Notes: generated by a model not told the origin, from the sequence alone. A DNA stretch of 64,000 nt from Pantoea cypripedii (GCF_011395035.1 NZ_CP024768.1:4290893-4354892), one strand, 5' to 3'; positions 24,050-32,521 are shown, numbered from the stretch's first letter. Program-made: numbers and translations.

Positions 24050-24918
24050 CCAGCTATATCGCGATTGACTGGGGGTCCACCAATCTGCGCGCCTGGCGTT
24101 ATCAGCACGGGGAGTGCATCGATGAACGCCGTTCCGAAGCGGGTGTGACCCGCCTTAACGGACGTACCCCGGCCGAGGTGTTTGCCAGCGTCACCGCAGG
24201 CTGGCCGGTGAACGAGGTGCCGGTGGTGATGGCCGGTATGGTCGGCAGCAATGCAGGCTGGCTTTCGGTGCCGTATCTGAACTGCCCGGTGGCGCTGAGC
24301 GCCCTGGCTGGTCGCCTGACCCGCGTGGAGGATAAAGCGTGGATCGTGCCGGGATTGTGCGTCGAACGTGACGACAACTACAACGTCATGCGCGGTGAGG
24401 AAACGCAGCTGCTGGGCGCGCTGGATCTGCATCCATCGTCGTTGTATGTCATGCCCGGCACCCACGCCAAATGGGTGCAGATGGATCAGGACCGTGTGAT
24501 CGACTTCCGTACCGTGATGACCGGGGAACTTCATCACCTGTTGCTGACGCAATCCCTGATTGGCGCAGGCCTGCCGCAGCAGGAAGAAAATGCAGCCGCC
24601 TTCCGTGCCGGTCTGGATATTGGCAGCCACGATCGCTCGATTCTGGCGCGTTTGTTTGAAGTGCGTGCGGCGCATGTGCTGGGGGCGCGCGATCGTCGCC
24701 ATATCAGCGATTTCCTGTCTGGCCTGCTGATCGGCCACGAAGTGGCACAGATGACGGCCACCCCAGCGACACAACCGATCACCATTATTGCTGGCAGCGC
24801 GCTGGCGCAGCGTTACCAGCAGGCGCTGCATTTTATCGGACATGATTCAGTCACGCTGGAAGGCGATCGTGCCTTCCAGCACGGAATAAGGAGCATTGCC
24901 CATGAACTGGCAAACTAA
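24046..24918 (+). CDS. dgoK: 2-dehydro-3-deoxygalactonokinase
   Basis: DgoK phosphorylates 2-keto-3-deoxy-D-galactonate in the D-galactonate pathway. The 290-residue protein starts with the ATP-binding phosphate-1 motif IAIDWGSTNLRAW. It also has MAGMVGSNAGWLSVPYLNCP, VMRGEETQLLGAL, PGTHAKWV and the C-terminal GSALAQRYQQAL. The GTG start at 24046 overlaps the dgoR stop (GTGA), and the 3' end overlaps dgoA by 17 bp. Confidence 0.95.
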   Translation: MTSYIAIDWGSTNLRAWRYQHGECIDERRSEAGVTRLNGRTPAEVFASVTAGWPVNEVPVVMAGMVGSNAGWLSVPYLNCPVALSALAGRLTRVEDKAWIVPGLCVERDDNYNVMRGEETQLLGALDLHPSSLYVMPGTHAKWVQMDQDRVIDFRTVMTGELHHLLLTQSLIGAGLPQQEENAAAFRAGLDIGSHDRSILARLFEVRAAHVLGARDRRHISDFLSGLLIGHEVAQMTATPATQPITIIAGSALAQRYQQALHFIGHDSVTLEGDRAFQHGIRSIAHELAN

Positions 24919-25519
24919 GTTACCGCTGATCGCCATTCTGCGTGGCATCAGGCCAGAAGAAGCCGAGGCACACGTTGGCGCATTAATTGAGGCGGGTTTT
25001 GATGCCATCGAAATCCCACTTAATTCACCGGATTGGGCCAGCAGCATTGGCGCGATGGTGAACACCTTTGGCGATAAAGCACTGATCGGTGCCGGTACGG
25101 TGCTGACGCCCGCGCAGGTGGATCAGCTGGCAACGCTCAACAGCAAGCTGGTGGTGACCCCGAATACCGACGCGGCGGTGATTCGCCAGGCAGTGGCCTG
25201 CGGCATGACGGTGGCTGCCGGATGCGCGACCGCCACCGAAGCCTTTACCGCCCTGCAGGCTGGCGCACAGGCGCTGAAAATTTTCCCATCATCGGCGTTT
25301 GGCCCCGGTTACATCAAAGCCCTGAAGGCGGTGTTGCCGCCGGAAGTGCCGGTGTTTGCCGTCGGTGGCGTGACGCCAGAAAACCTGCATGAATTCCTTG
25401 CCGCGGGCTGTATCGGTGCGGGCTTAGGCAGCGATCTCTATCGCGCCGGTCAGCCGCTGACGCGTACCGTGGAGAAGGCCCGCGCATTTATTGCTGCTTA
25501 TAAGGACGCTGTACGATGA
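24902..25519 (+). CDS. dgoA: 2-dehydro-3-deoxy-6-phosphogalactonate aldolase
   Basis: DgoA splits 2-keto-3-deoxy-6-phosphogalactonate to pyruvate and glyceraldehyde 3-phosphate. It is a 205-residue KDPG-type class I aldolase. The catalytic glutamate is in IAILRGIRPEEA/EIPLNSP, and the Schiff-base lysine is in ALKIFPSSAFGPGYIKALK. FAVGGVTPENL and GAGLGSDLYRAGQ bind phosphate. The ATG at 24902 gives the E. coli start (MNWQTKLPLIAIL). It overlaps both dgoK and dgoD. Confidence 0.96.
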   Translation: MNWQTKLPLIAILRGIRPEEAEAHVGALIEAGFDAIEIPLNSPDWASSIGAMVNTFGDKALIGAGTVLTPAQVDQLATLNSKLVVTPNTDAAVIRQAVACGMTVAAGCATATEAFTALQAGAQALKIFPSSAFGPGYIKALKAVLPPEVPVFAVGGVTPENLHEFLAAGCIGAGLGSDLYRAGQPLTRTVEKARAFIAAYKDAVR

Positions 25520-26664
25520 AAATTACCAAACTGACGACTTACCGCCTGCCTCCGCGCTGGATGTTCCTGAAAATCGAAACCGATGAAGGCATCGTCGGCT
25601 GGGGCGAGCCGGTGATTGAAGGCCGCGCGCGCAGTGTCGAGGCGGCGGTGCATGAGCTGTCGGAGTATCTGGTGGGTCAGGACCCGGCACGCATCAACGA
25701 TTTGTGGCAGGTGATGTACCGTGGCGGTTTTTATCGCGGCGGTCCGATTCTGATGAGCGCCATCGCCGGTATCGATCAGGCGTTGTGGGACATCAAAGGC
25801 AAAGCGCTTGGCGTGCCGGTGTACCAGCTGCTGGGTGGCCTGGTGCGTGACAGCATCAAAGCCTATAGCTGGGTCGGGGGCGATCGCCCGGCGGAAGTGA
25901 TCGATGGCATCAAAAAACTGCGCACCATCGGCTTCGACACCTTCAAGCTGAACGGCTGTGAAGAGATGGGGATTATCGATAATTCACGCAAAATTGATGC
26001 AGCGGTGAATACCGTGGCGCAGATTCGTGAAGCCTTTGGCAAGGACATCGAGTTTGGCCTCGATTTCCACGGTCGCGTCAGCGCACCGATGGCGAAAGTG
26101 TTAATTAAAGAGCTGGAACCTTACCGCCCGTTGTTTATTGAGGAACCGGTACTGGCCGAGCAGGCGGAATATTATCCGCGTCTGGCGGCGCAAACCCATC
26201 TGCCGATTGCGGCGGGTGAGCGGATGTTCTCGCGCTTCGAATTCAAACGCGTGCTGGATGCTGGTGGGCTGGCGATTCTGCAGCCGGACCTGTCCCATGC
26301 CGGTGGTATCACCGAATGCTACAAAATCGCGGCGATGGCGGAATCCTACGATGTGGCGCTGGCTCCGCACTGTCCGCTTGGACCGATTGCGCTGGCGGCT
26401 TGTCTGCATATTGATTTCGTCTCACGCAATGCGGTGTTCCAGGAGCAGAGCATGGGCATTCATTATAATCAGGGTGCCGAGCTGCTCGATTATGTCATCA
26501 ATAAAGACGATTTTAAAATGGATGACGGTCATTTCTATCCATTAAATAAACCAGGCCTTGGCGTGGAAATTAATGAAGAACTGGTGATTGAGCGCAGTAA
26601 AAATGCGCCGGACTGGCGTAATCCGTTATGGCGCTTCCCGGACGGTACTGTCGCTGAATGGTAA
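25516..26664 (+). CDS. dgoD: D-galactonate dehydratase
   Basis: DgoD is an enolase-superfamily dehydratase that converts D-galactonate to 2-keto-3-deoxygalactonate. The 382-residue length matches. The three metal ligands sit in FGLDFHGR, FIEEPVL and AAGERMFSR, and the catalytic histidine is in LAPHCPLGPIALAA. The N-terminal capping segment begins MKITKLTTYRLPPRWMFLK. It overlaps dgoA by 4 bp. A 195-bp spacer separates it from dgoT. Confidence 0.97.
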   Translation: MKITKLTTYRLPPRWMFLKIETDEGIVGWGEPVIEGRARSVEAAVHELSEYLVGQDPARINDLWQVMYRGGFYRGGPILMSAIAGIDQALWDIKGKALGVPVYQLLGGLVRDSIKAYSWVGGDRPAEVIDGIKKLRTIGFDTFKLNGCEEMGIIDNSRKIDAAVNTVAQIREAFGKDIEFGLDFHGRVSAPMAKVLIKELEPYRPLFIEEPVLAEQAEYYPRLAAQTHLPIAAGERMFSRFEFKRVLDAGGLAILQPDLSHAGGITECYKIAAMAESYDVALAPHCPLGPIALAACLHIDFVSRNAVFQEQSMGIHYNQGAELLDYVINKDDFKMDDGHFYPLNKPGLGVEINEELVIERSKNAPDWRNPLWRFPDGTVAEW

Positions 26665-26859
26665 TTTGATCACCCTCTGAATTTATTAAATCTCTGATAA
26701 CGATGTGCCGGTAAATAAGGCGCAGGGCCTCGTGCACGCTTTATTTATCGCCACCACCGGTGCGCAGCGATATTCGCTGTGCTGGATTGCTGCGTGCCTT
26801 ATTTGCCGCCATCGGCGGTTATTACCGATATTGATACCCTACGTATCCGGAGAAACACC

Positions 26860-28152
26860 ATGGATCTCTCTGCCGTTCAAGCCCGTCCGACGCGTCGCCG
26901 TTATATCACGCTATTGATGATATTTATTACGGTGGTAATTTGTTATGTCGATCGCGCGAATTTAGCTGTCGCCTCTGCCCATATTCAGCAGGAATTTGGC
27001 ATCACCAAAGCGGAAATGGGTTATGTATTTTCCGCCTTCGCCTGGTTATATACGCTGTGCCAGATTCCCGGTGGCTGGTTTCTCGATCGTGTCGGCTCGC
27101 GCTTAACCTATTTTATTGCCATCTGCGGCTGGTCGGTCGCCACTTTGTGCCAGGGTTTTGCCAGCGGGTTATTGTCATTGATTGGCCTGCGCGCCATTAC
27201 CGGCGTATTCGAAGCACCGGCATTTCCAACCAATAATCGCCTGGTGACCAGCTGGTTCCCGGAGCATGAGCGCGCCTCTGCCGTGGGTTTCTACACTTCC
27301 GGCCAGTTTGTTGGCCTGGCATTCCTGACGCCGCTGCTGATCTGGATTCAGGAGCTGCTGAGCTGGCATTGGGTGTTTATCCTCACCGGGGCGATTGGCC
27401 TGGTCTGGTCGCTGGTGTGGATTAAGGTGTATCAGGCACCAAAGCAGAGCAAAGGCATCAATCAGGCTGAGCTGGATTATATTCGTGAAGGCGGCGCGAT
27501 GGTGGAAGGGGATGCGCCCGCTGAGAAGAAAACCCGTAGCCGGGTAACCGCTGCCGACTGGAAGCTGGTGTTTCATCGTAAGCTGTGCGGCGTCTATCTC
27601 GGCCAGTTTGCCGTGACTTCAACCCTGTGGTTCTTCCTGACGTGGTTCCCGAACTATCTGACGCAGGAAAAACACATTGGCGCGCTGACGGCGGGCTTTA
27701 TGACCACCGTCCCTTTCCTCGCCGCTTTTGTCGGGGTGATTCTTTCTGGCATCGTGGCGGACCGTCTGGTGCGCAGTGGCCGTTCACTCGGCTTCGCACG
27801 TAAAACGCCGATCATCTGCGGCCTGCTGATCTCCACCTGCATTATGGGAGCCAATTACACCAACGATCCGCTGTGGATTATGACGCTCATGGCGCTGGCG
27901 TTCTTCGGTAACGGCTTCGCGTCAATTACCTGGTCATTGGTTTCGTCGCTGGCCCCGGTGCGGTTAATTGGCCTGACTGGCGGTATGTTTAACTTTATCG
28001 GTGGTCTGGGAGGGATCAGCGTACCGCTGGTGGTGGGCTATCTGGCGCAGGATTACGGTTTCTCCCCGGCGCTGATTTATATCTCAGTGGTGGCGCTGCT
28101 TGGTGCGCTTTCTTACATCCTGCTGGTCGGTGATGTGAAGCGCGTCGGTTGA
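26860..28152 (+). CDS. dgoT: D-galactonate:H+ symporter DgoT
   Basis: DgoT is the ACS-family MFS importer of D-galactonate. The 430-residue protein shares long stretches with E. coli DgoT, including ITVVICYVDRANLAVASAH, YVFSAFAWLYTLCQIPGGW, APAFPTNN and the ending GALSYILLVGDVKRVG. The TM1 Asp-Arg pair needed for proton coupling (VDRAN) is present. I chose the ATG at 26860 (GGAGAAACACC upstream). It corresponds to the E. coli start, although the frame stays open further upstream. Confidence 0.96.
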   Translation: MDLSAVQARPTRRRYITLLMIFITVVICYVDRANLAVASAHIQQEFGITKAEMGYVFSAFAWLYTLCQIPGGWFLDRVGSRLTYFIAICGWSVATLCQGFASGLLSLIGLRAITGVFEAPAFPTNNRLVTSWFPEHERASAVGFYTSGQFVGLAFLTPLLIWIQELLSWHWVFILTGAIGLVWSLVWIKVYQAPKQSKGINQAELDYIREGGAMVEGDAPAEKKTRSRVTAADWKLVFHRKLCGVYLGQFAVTSTLWFFLTWFPNYLTQEKHIGALTAGFMTTVPFLAAFVGVILSGIVADRLVRSGRSLGFARKTPIICGLLISTCIMGANYTNDPLWIMTLMALAFFGNGFASITWSLVSSLAPVRLIGLTGGMFNFIGGLGGISVPLVVGYLAQDYGFSPALIYISVVALLGALSYILLVGDVKRVG

Positions 28153-28161
28153 TGGCGTTAC

Positions 28162-28190
28162 GCCCTGCCGGAGCACTGGCCCGGCAGGGC
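28162..28190 (+). terminator. Hairpin after dgoT
   Basis: GCCCTGCCGG / CCGGCAGGGC is a perfect 10-bp stem (28162-28171 and 28181-28190) with a 9-nt loop, 9 bp after the dgoT stop. There is no T run, so it may be a 3' stability structure rather than a classical terminator. Confidence 0.6.
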
Positions 28191-28236
28191 AGAATCGCGT
28201 AGTTTGTCTGGCAACTGTTGGATGTAAGGTTGCCCC

Positions 28237-29499
28237 ATGTCAGAAAAACAACTCACCTTTGCAGAACGTCATCACCAGCTCACCAATATCAATGTCTGGA
28301 CTGCCGACAGCCAATGGCTGGCGTTTGATGTCCGGCCCTCCGGTGCCTCCTTTACCAGCCTGACCATTGAGCGCGTGAATGTGCAGAGCGGCGCGGTGGA
28401 GGTGCTGTATCAGGCACGCGACGGCGCCTATGTTGGTGTGGTCACCGTCAGCCCGGATCTGCCGCCACGTTACGTTTGCATCCACGGCCCGGAACGTCCC
28501 GATGCGCACTGGCATTACGATTTCCACCATCGTCGTGGCGTGATTGTGCAGCGAGGTATCGCGGAAAACCTCGATGCCTGTGATATCACTGCACCCTACA
28601 CGCCAGGTGCGTTGCGCGGCGGGTCCCATGTCCATGTCTTCAGCCCGGATGGTTCACGTCTCAGTTTCACTTATAACGACCATGTGATGCACGAAAAGGA
28701 TGTGGGCGATGACCTGCGCAACGTCGGTATTGCCGTGCCGCTGCATCCGGTATGTCCGCCAAAGCACCATCCGCGTGAATACGAAGGCAGCCATTATTGT
28801 GTGCTGGTCAGCCAGACGCAGCGCGATCCGCAGCCGGGTAGTGACCAAATCGACCGGGCGTATGAGGAGTGTTGGATTGGCGATCGTGGCTATCAAAAGC
28901 CAGACGGCAGCTGGCAGCGCTGGGCCATTGCGTTTATTGGTGATACGCGCGGGGCTGATGGCGCAAAAGTGCCGGAAGTGTTTGTGGTGGATTTGCCAGC
29001 TGCGCTGGCAGATTACGCCAGGCCAGGAACGGTGCCGCTGCAGGGAACAACGGATAAACTGCCTGCGCCACCGGCCGGGGTGCAGCAGCGCCGGGTGACC
29101 CATAGCACAGGACTGGCTTTACAGCCGCGTCACTGGTTGCGCGCTGCGCCGGACGGCAGCGCCATTGCTTTTTTGCTGGCGGATGATAACGGCGTGGTGC
29201 AACTGTGGACGGTCTCCCCCAACGGTGGAACGCCACGGCAGGTGACGCAGCTGGAGAGCAGCATTCAGTCCGCCTTTAGCTGGCATCCCTCTGGCGAGGC
29301 GATCGCCTTCGTTTGCGACAACAGCGTGATGCGCTGCGAGCTGACGAGCGGGAAATGCACACGCCTGACGCCGCGCAGTGAACTGCCACCCTCCGGTGAC
29401 GCGGTGGTTTGGTCGCCGGATGGGCAGCAGATTGCGTATATGCGCGAAGTTAACGGCTGGCGACAGCTGTTTGGCGTCAGTGCGCTTCCACAGGCATAA
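28237..29499 (+). CDS. yidR: YidR, DUF3748 beta-propeller-like protein
   Basis: This 420-residue protein matches E. coli YidR (DUF3748). It contains recurring propeller-type motifs of the TolB/WD40 sort: HVFSPDGSRLSFTYND, RAAPDGSAIAFLLAD, SWHPSGEAIAFVC and VWSPDGQQIAYMRE. The layout resembles oligogalacturonate lyase, but the function of YidR is not established. It has no signal peptide. Its position between dgoT and yidQ is as in E. coli. Its 3' end overlaps the convergent yidQ by 23 bp. Confidence 0.88.
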   Translation: MSEKQLTFAERHHQLTNINVWTADSQWLAFDVRPSGASFTSLTIERVNVQSGAVEVLYQARDGAYVGVVTVSPDLPPRYVCIHGPERPDAHWHYDFHHRRGVIVQRGIAENLDACDITAPYTPGALRGGSHVHVFSPDGSRLSFTYNDHVMHEKDVGDDLRNVGIAVPLHPVCPPKHHPREYEGSHYCVLVSQTQRDPQPGSDQIDRAYEECWIGDRGYQKPDGSWQRWAIAFIGDTRGADGAKVPEVFVVDLPAALADYARPGTVPLQGTTDKLPAPPAGVQQRRVTHSTGLALQPRHWLRAAPDGSAIAFLLADDNGVVQLWTVSPNGGTPRQVTQLESSIQSAFSWHPSGEAIAFVCDNSVMRCELTSGKCTRLTPRSELPPSGDAVVWSPDGQQIAYMREVNGWRQLFGVSALPQA

Positions 29500-29836
29500 C
29501 GGCTGCGCCTGACAGGCTGGCCTGCGTACCGGCCAGCTTCTCGCTTTGCCGCACGCGCTCACGCGGTGAGTCGATCGATTTGTCATCATCGTGGCGGAAG
29601 TAATCCCACGGTAGCAGGATGGTATCCATCACGGCTGAGAATGGCAGATCAATCGCGACCAGCGGTTTCATCGCCCAGCTGGTTTGATCATCAGTCAGCA
29701 TCTCCGCGCTGGCGCGGGTGCCGGGGTAGTAACCCTGACTGGCGCCAGTATGAGACATGACGCTGGAACAACCGGAGGTGGTACATGCACAGCAGACCAA
29801 CAGGCCTGGCAGCGAAAAGCGTTTCATTAGATTCAT
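29477..29836 (-). CDS. yidQ: YceK/YidQ-family lipoprotein
   Basis: This is a 119-residue predicted lipoprotein. A short basic N terminus and hydrophobic stretch lead to a lipobox near TTSGCSS, so the mature protein would start at that cysteine. The YidQ core is clear: SVMSHTG, YYPGTRASAEML and PFSAVMDTILLPWDYFR. The ATG at 29836 has AGGG at a proper distance; nearby in-frame ATGs at 29845 and 29827 are alternatives. Function is unknown. It is convergent and overlapping with yidR, and divergent from ibpA. Confidence 0.88.
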   Translation of the reverse strand: MNLMKRFSLPGLLVCCACTTSGCSSVMSHTGASQGYYPGTRASAEMLTDDQTSWAMKPLVAIDLPFSAVMDTILLPWDYFRHDDDKSIDSPRERVRQSEKLAGTQASLSGAAVMPVEAH

Positions 29837-29985
29837 CGTCTTCATCCCTTCAGTCATGGCATGGCCCTGGCTGGAGTGTGTCACCTGTGCTGCATCACTC
29901 TGGGGTGATGTCCTGATATCAGGTGAATAATTTCCTGAGTGTATGCTATTTCATCAGAATTGCTGCAAGAAAATCCTGATGAAAA

Positions 29986-30014
29986 CTTGAAAGCGACAAA
30001 ACCGCACCCACTTT
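29986..30014 (+). promoter_or_regulatory. Sigma-32-type heat-shock promoter of ibpA
   Basis: CTTGAAA (29986-29992) is the exact sigma-32 -35 consensus. CCCACTTT (30007-30014) is a fair match to the -10 CCCCATNT at 14-bp spacing. The site is about 105 bp upstream of ibpA, leaving a long structured leader. Confidence 0.75.
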
Positions 30015-30024
30015 TAGGATAAGG

Positions 30025-30118
30025 TCACGCTGCTTTTGCCGACAGGGAGAGCAACGGGCCGCACAACCTGTCCATAGTGGAAGGTTGCCAAAACTTGCTG
30101 AATATCAGGAGTCCTAAT
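30025..30118 (+). ncRNA. ROSE-like RNA thermometer in the ibpA leader
   Basis: TTGCT (30105-30109) and the ribosome site AGGAG (30117 region, CAGGAGT) face each other across the short segment GAATATC just before the ATG. This is the pattern of ROSE thermometers, where a UUGCU-type strand masks the Shine-Dalgarno sequence at low temperature. Two further hairpins are plausible upstream. ROSE control of ibpA is known in enterobacteria; the fold here was judged by eye. Confidence 0.7.
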
Positions 30119-30535
30119 ATGCGTAATTTTGATCTCTCTCCGCTTTATCGTTCTGCTATTGGTTTCGATCGTCTGTTTAACCTGCTGGAATCCAATCAGA
30201 ACCAGGCCAATGGTGGCTATCCTCCGTATAACGTCGAGCTGGTAGACGAAAACCACTACCGTATCACCATTGCCGTTGCGGGCTTTGCCCAAAGCGAGTT
30301 AGATATCACGTCACACGACAACATGCTGGTTGTGCGCGGCGCGCATCCCGAGGAGCAACAGGAACGTAAATACCTGTACCAGGGCATCGCCGAGCGTAAC
30401 TTTGAGCGTAAATTCCAGCTGGCAGACCATATCGTGGTGCGCGATGCGCGGCTCGAAAATGGCCTGTTAAGCATCGATCTGGAACGCATCGTCCCTGAAG
30501 AGGCGAAACCGCGTCGGATTGAGATTTTGAAATAA
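30119..30535 (+). CDS. ibpA: Small heat-shock protein IbpA
   Basis: IbpA is a 138-residue alpha-crystallin-type chaperone that coats aggregated proteins for later refolding by DnaK and ClpB. It starts MRNFDLSPLYRSAIGFDRLF. The alpha-crystallin domain spans about 38-125, and the ending RRIEILK carries an IEI-type C-terminal anchor. The ATG at 30119 has a CAGGAG site that lies inside the thermometer. E. coli has ibpB directly downstream, but here a terminator and an AT-rich module follow instead. Confidence 0.97.
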   Translation: MRNFDLSPLYRSAIGFDRLFNLLESNQNQANGGYPPYNVELVDENHYRITIAVAGFAQSELDITSHDNMLVVRGAHPEEQQERKYLYQGIAERNFERKFQLADHIVVRDARLENGLLSIDLERIVPEEAKPRRIEILK

Positions 30536-30541
30536 ATAAAG

Positions 30542-30568
30542 CAAAAGCCGCAGAAATGCGGCTTTTTC
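30542..30568 (+). terminator. Terminator of ibpA
   Basis: AAAGCCGCA / TGCGGCTTTTT with a short loop and T run, starting 7 bp after the ibpA stop. Confidence 0.88.
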
Positions 30569-30583
30569 GTATAAACCTGCGGA

Positions 30584-31432
30584 TTATTTATTAAGCGCCT
30601 TGCATGTCGCACAGCCATGAAATCCCAGTGCTATCATCACTTCCTCAGAAAATAATTGTTCGCTGTGCTGATTTATCTTGATTATTTTGCTGATGATTTC
30701 GCTTTTTGTATTCGTCTTGAGAATGTGCCATGCGGTGATGATGTTATAATCCTCCATAGACATTTTATTTTCCTGGAGCAATTTTTCTTTGAGATGGGAA
30801 GCATAGCCATATTTATTTATCGTCTTTTTGTAGGTTTGAAAAAAAGACAATGCTTCTTCAATATATTTTCCGTCCTCTTCATCTGCTGAAGATTGCAGCA
30901 GATTATTGCTTGAAACCGAATCCTTACCACTGTTGGCGTAGTGGCTTTTTTTTATCGGGCTCATATGAACCCGGAAGAAAGCATTTGCCTGGGCATAGTA
31001 AGCTTCTTCATTGCGGTTAAAAACATCGATATTATTAATGAAATATTTCCGATATTCTTCTATCCGATGCTCAGGGATTTCAGCAGGGATGGTGAAATTA
31101 TTATAATCAGACAACAAATTTGGACAATCTTTATTATAATGATAAGTAAGCCTGTCCTGATAGAAGATCACTCGTTGCTTGCGTGAATAAATATCAGACT
31201 TTCGCTGGTTCATTATTTTTATATTGCCAGCTGTTTCTGTGTTAAGAATTTCATTCACCGCAAGTGTCATCGTCATGACCCTGAGTTCAGGTGCGCTGAA
31301 TATTTTTTCTTTCGTATGTGACGCTATTATGGTTTGAATGGCGTTACTGGCGGTGAGAGATTTTTCATAAGGTATATCAAGGATGCCACCAATCTTAATT
31401 AAAGAATATTTTGTGATATATACAAGAGGCAT
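30584..31432 (-). CDS. Hypothetical protein, AT-rich module gene 4
   Basis: This 282-residue protein was not recognised. It lacks a signal peptide and clear membrane segments and is predicted soluble. It has two CxxC-like or cysteine-bearing spots (YNKDCPNLL near residue 100 and the C-terminal HGCATCKALNK) and is rich in Lys, Asn and Ile. The C-terminal CxxC could bind metal or be redox-active. The ATG at 31432 has an AGGG site. It is the last gene of a four-gene minus-strand series with much lower GC than the neighbouring core genes, 19 bp after the preceding gene. Horizontal origin is likely; no function is proposed. Confidence 0.75.
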   Translation of the reverse strand: MPLVYITKYSLIKIGGILDIPYEKSLTASNAIQTIIASHTKEKIFSAPELRVMTMTLAVNEILNTETAGNIKIMNQRKSDIYSRKQRVIFYQDRLTYHYNKDCPNLLSDYNNFTIPAEIPEHRIEEYRKYFINNIDVFNRNEEAYYAQANAFFRVHMSPIKKSHYANSGKDSVSSNNLLQSSADEEDGKYIEEALSFFQTYKKTINKYGYASHLKEKLLQENKMSMEDYNIITAWHILKTNTKSEIISKIIKINQHSEQLFSEEVMIALGFHGCATCKALNK

Positions 31433-31451
31433 TTTAATTCCCTGTGGATAA

Positions 31452-31769
31452 TTACTTCTCTGGAGTGGAATGAATGATGTTATTATTAATCAACTGCTCA
31501 ACAAAGGATTCCTGATAGTATTGAGGATCGATCTTATTGATAATCTCCTCAATTAAATCAGTTTCCTCACTCTCCGTAGCGACAATCCGGTATAGGGTAT
31601 CAGAGATATCTTTGGTCAGTAATGAGGTTTTAGGTTCGGCACTCAGCCGACTTAATAACTCCAGCATGGCATAGCTTTTCGCGGGTATCTTAATGGATAC
31701 GGTTTCGTAAAGATCGCGAGAATCTTTAATTGCGTTGTTCTTCATTTTTTCGATTTGATTTTTAATCAT
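31452..31769 (-). CDS. Hypothetical protein with RHH-like N-terminal half, AT-rich module gene 3
   Basis: This 105-residue protein was not recognised by name. The segment ETVSIKIPAKSYAMLELLSRL, followed by SLLTKDISDTLYRIV, has the strand-helix-helix rhythm of ribbon-helix-helix DNA-binding proteins. The acidic C terminus (EETDLIEEIINKID) could be a partner-binding region, as in antitoxins. It overlaps gene 2 by 8 bp, which suggests translational coupling. Confidence 0.7.
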   Translation of the reverse strand: MIKNQIEKMKNNAIKDSRDLYETVSIKIPAKSYAMLELLSRLSAEPKTSLLTKDISDTLYRIVATESEETDLIEEIINKIDPQYYQESFVEQLINNNIIHSTPEK

Positions 31770-32268
31770 TTTTATTTACCAGTTTCTGCTCGATAAGTTG
31801 CTTGCAAAAGTTATGTTCATCAGAATGTTTTTCTAATTCTATCTCTTCTTTGCTGAGCAAGTCAGTATATTGATCCTGTTCTGATAATTTAAAATTATTG
31901 TATTTATAGAAAATCTCATTCTTGATCTCCGCCCTGGCTACTTCAAAAACCCAGCTTTCTTCCAGGTCATTACAGCCATCAATAATATTTTGTGAAGATA
32001 ACTTATCAGCCTCAACAGCTAACAACACCTGGCTATCAAATTCGGTGACTTCCGTCTTCAGCTTTTCAATTAAAATTTTTCTGATGATGTTATTGAGAAT
32101 GGCTGATCGGGTTGTATCAATTTTAAGTGCCAATTCATCGATAAATTTCAGGTCTGCCCGATGTATTTTAAGATTCATTTTTTGTGGTGGCACTGGCAAT
32201 ACAATGGTGCTGTCAGCTGAATTGCTTAATATTTTGTCTTTGTTTATTTTTAGCATTTTTTTTACCAT
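31762..32268 (-). CDS. Ribbon-helix-helix-like protein, AT-rich module gene 2
   Basis: This 168-residue protein is of unknown family. The stretch MNLKIHRADLKFIDELALKI, followed by DTTRSAILNNIIRKIL (about residues 31-66), fits a ribbon-helix-helix fold: an MNLKI-type strand, then two helices joined by the TTRSA turn. The rest is acidic and helical, ending SDEHNFCKQLIEQKLVNKND. A start at 32268 overlaps gene 1 by 56 bp; the in-frame ATG at 32256 is an alternative. It may be an autorepressor or antitoxin; this is inference. Confidence 0.72.
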   Translation of the reverse strand: MVKKMLKINKDKILSNSADSTIVLPVPPQKMNLKIHRADLKFIDELALKIDTTRSAILNNIIRKILIEKLKTEVTEFDSQVLLAVEADKLSSQNIIDGCNDLEESWVFEVARAEIKNEIFYKYNNFKLSEQDQYTDLLSKEEIELEKHSDEHNFCKQLIEQKLVNKND

Positions 32269-32521
32269 AATGAAAAAAGGAAGTCATAAGCAGGTCGTCG
32301 GTTAATGCGACGCTTGCCCCTTTTTTTTGCTGTAAAGACACCAACTGTTTTTTCAGCGAATCGGTGCATTGAATGGCTAACGCCAGTGTCTTTTCATCTA
32401 ATATCAATCTCTCGCTGTTATCGCTAAAGGATCCAAGTGACATCACTAAATTAATCACTCCGAGAGATATATTTCTTTCCGACATTCTCTTTTGCAGATG
32501 ACATGATATTTTCACGGTCAC
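32213..32521 (-). CDS. DUF4258-like small protein, AT-rich module gene 1
   Basis: This 102-residue basic protein has the pattern of the DUF4258 family: an early helix HLQKRMSERNISLGVINLVM, then LGSFSDNSERLILDEKTLALAI. Members often occur beside small DNA-binding proteins in mobile DNA and have been suspected as toxin-like. The start is GTG at 32521. It is the promoter-proximal gene of the module. The assignment rests on motif resemblance only. Confidence 0.65.
   Translation of the reverse strand: MTVKISCHLQKRMSERNISLGVINLVMSLGSFSDNSERLILDEKTLALAIQCTDSLKKQLVSLQQKKGASVALTDDLLMTSFFHYGKKNAKNKQRQNIKQFS

Noticed and set aside
28237..29499. Oligogalacturonate lyase
   Set aside because: Propeller motifs are shared, but the sequence and locus match YidR (DUF3748); no pectin-catabolism gene is adjacent.
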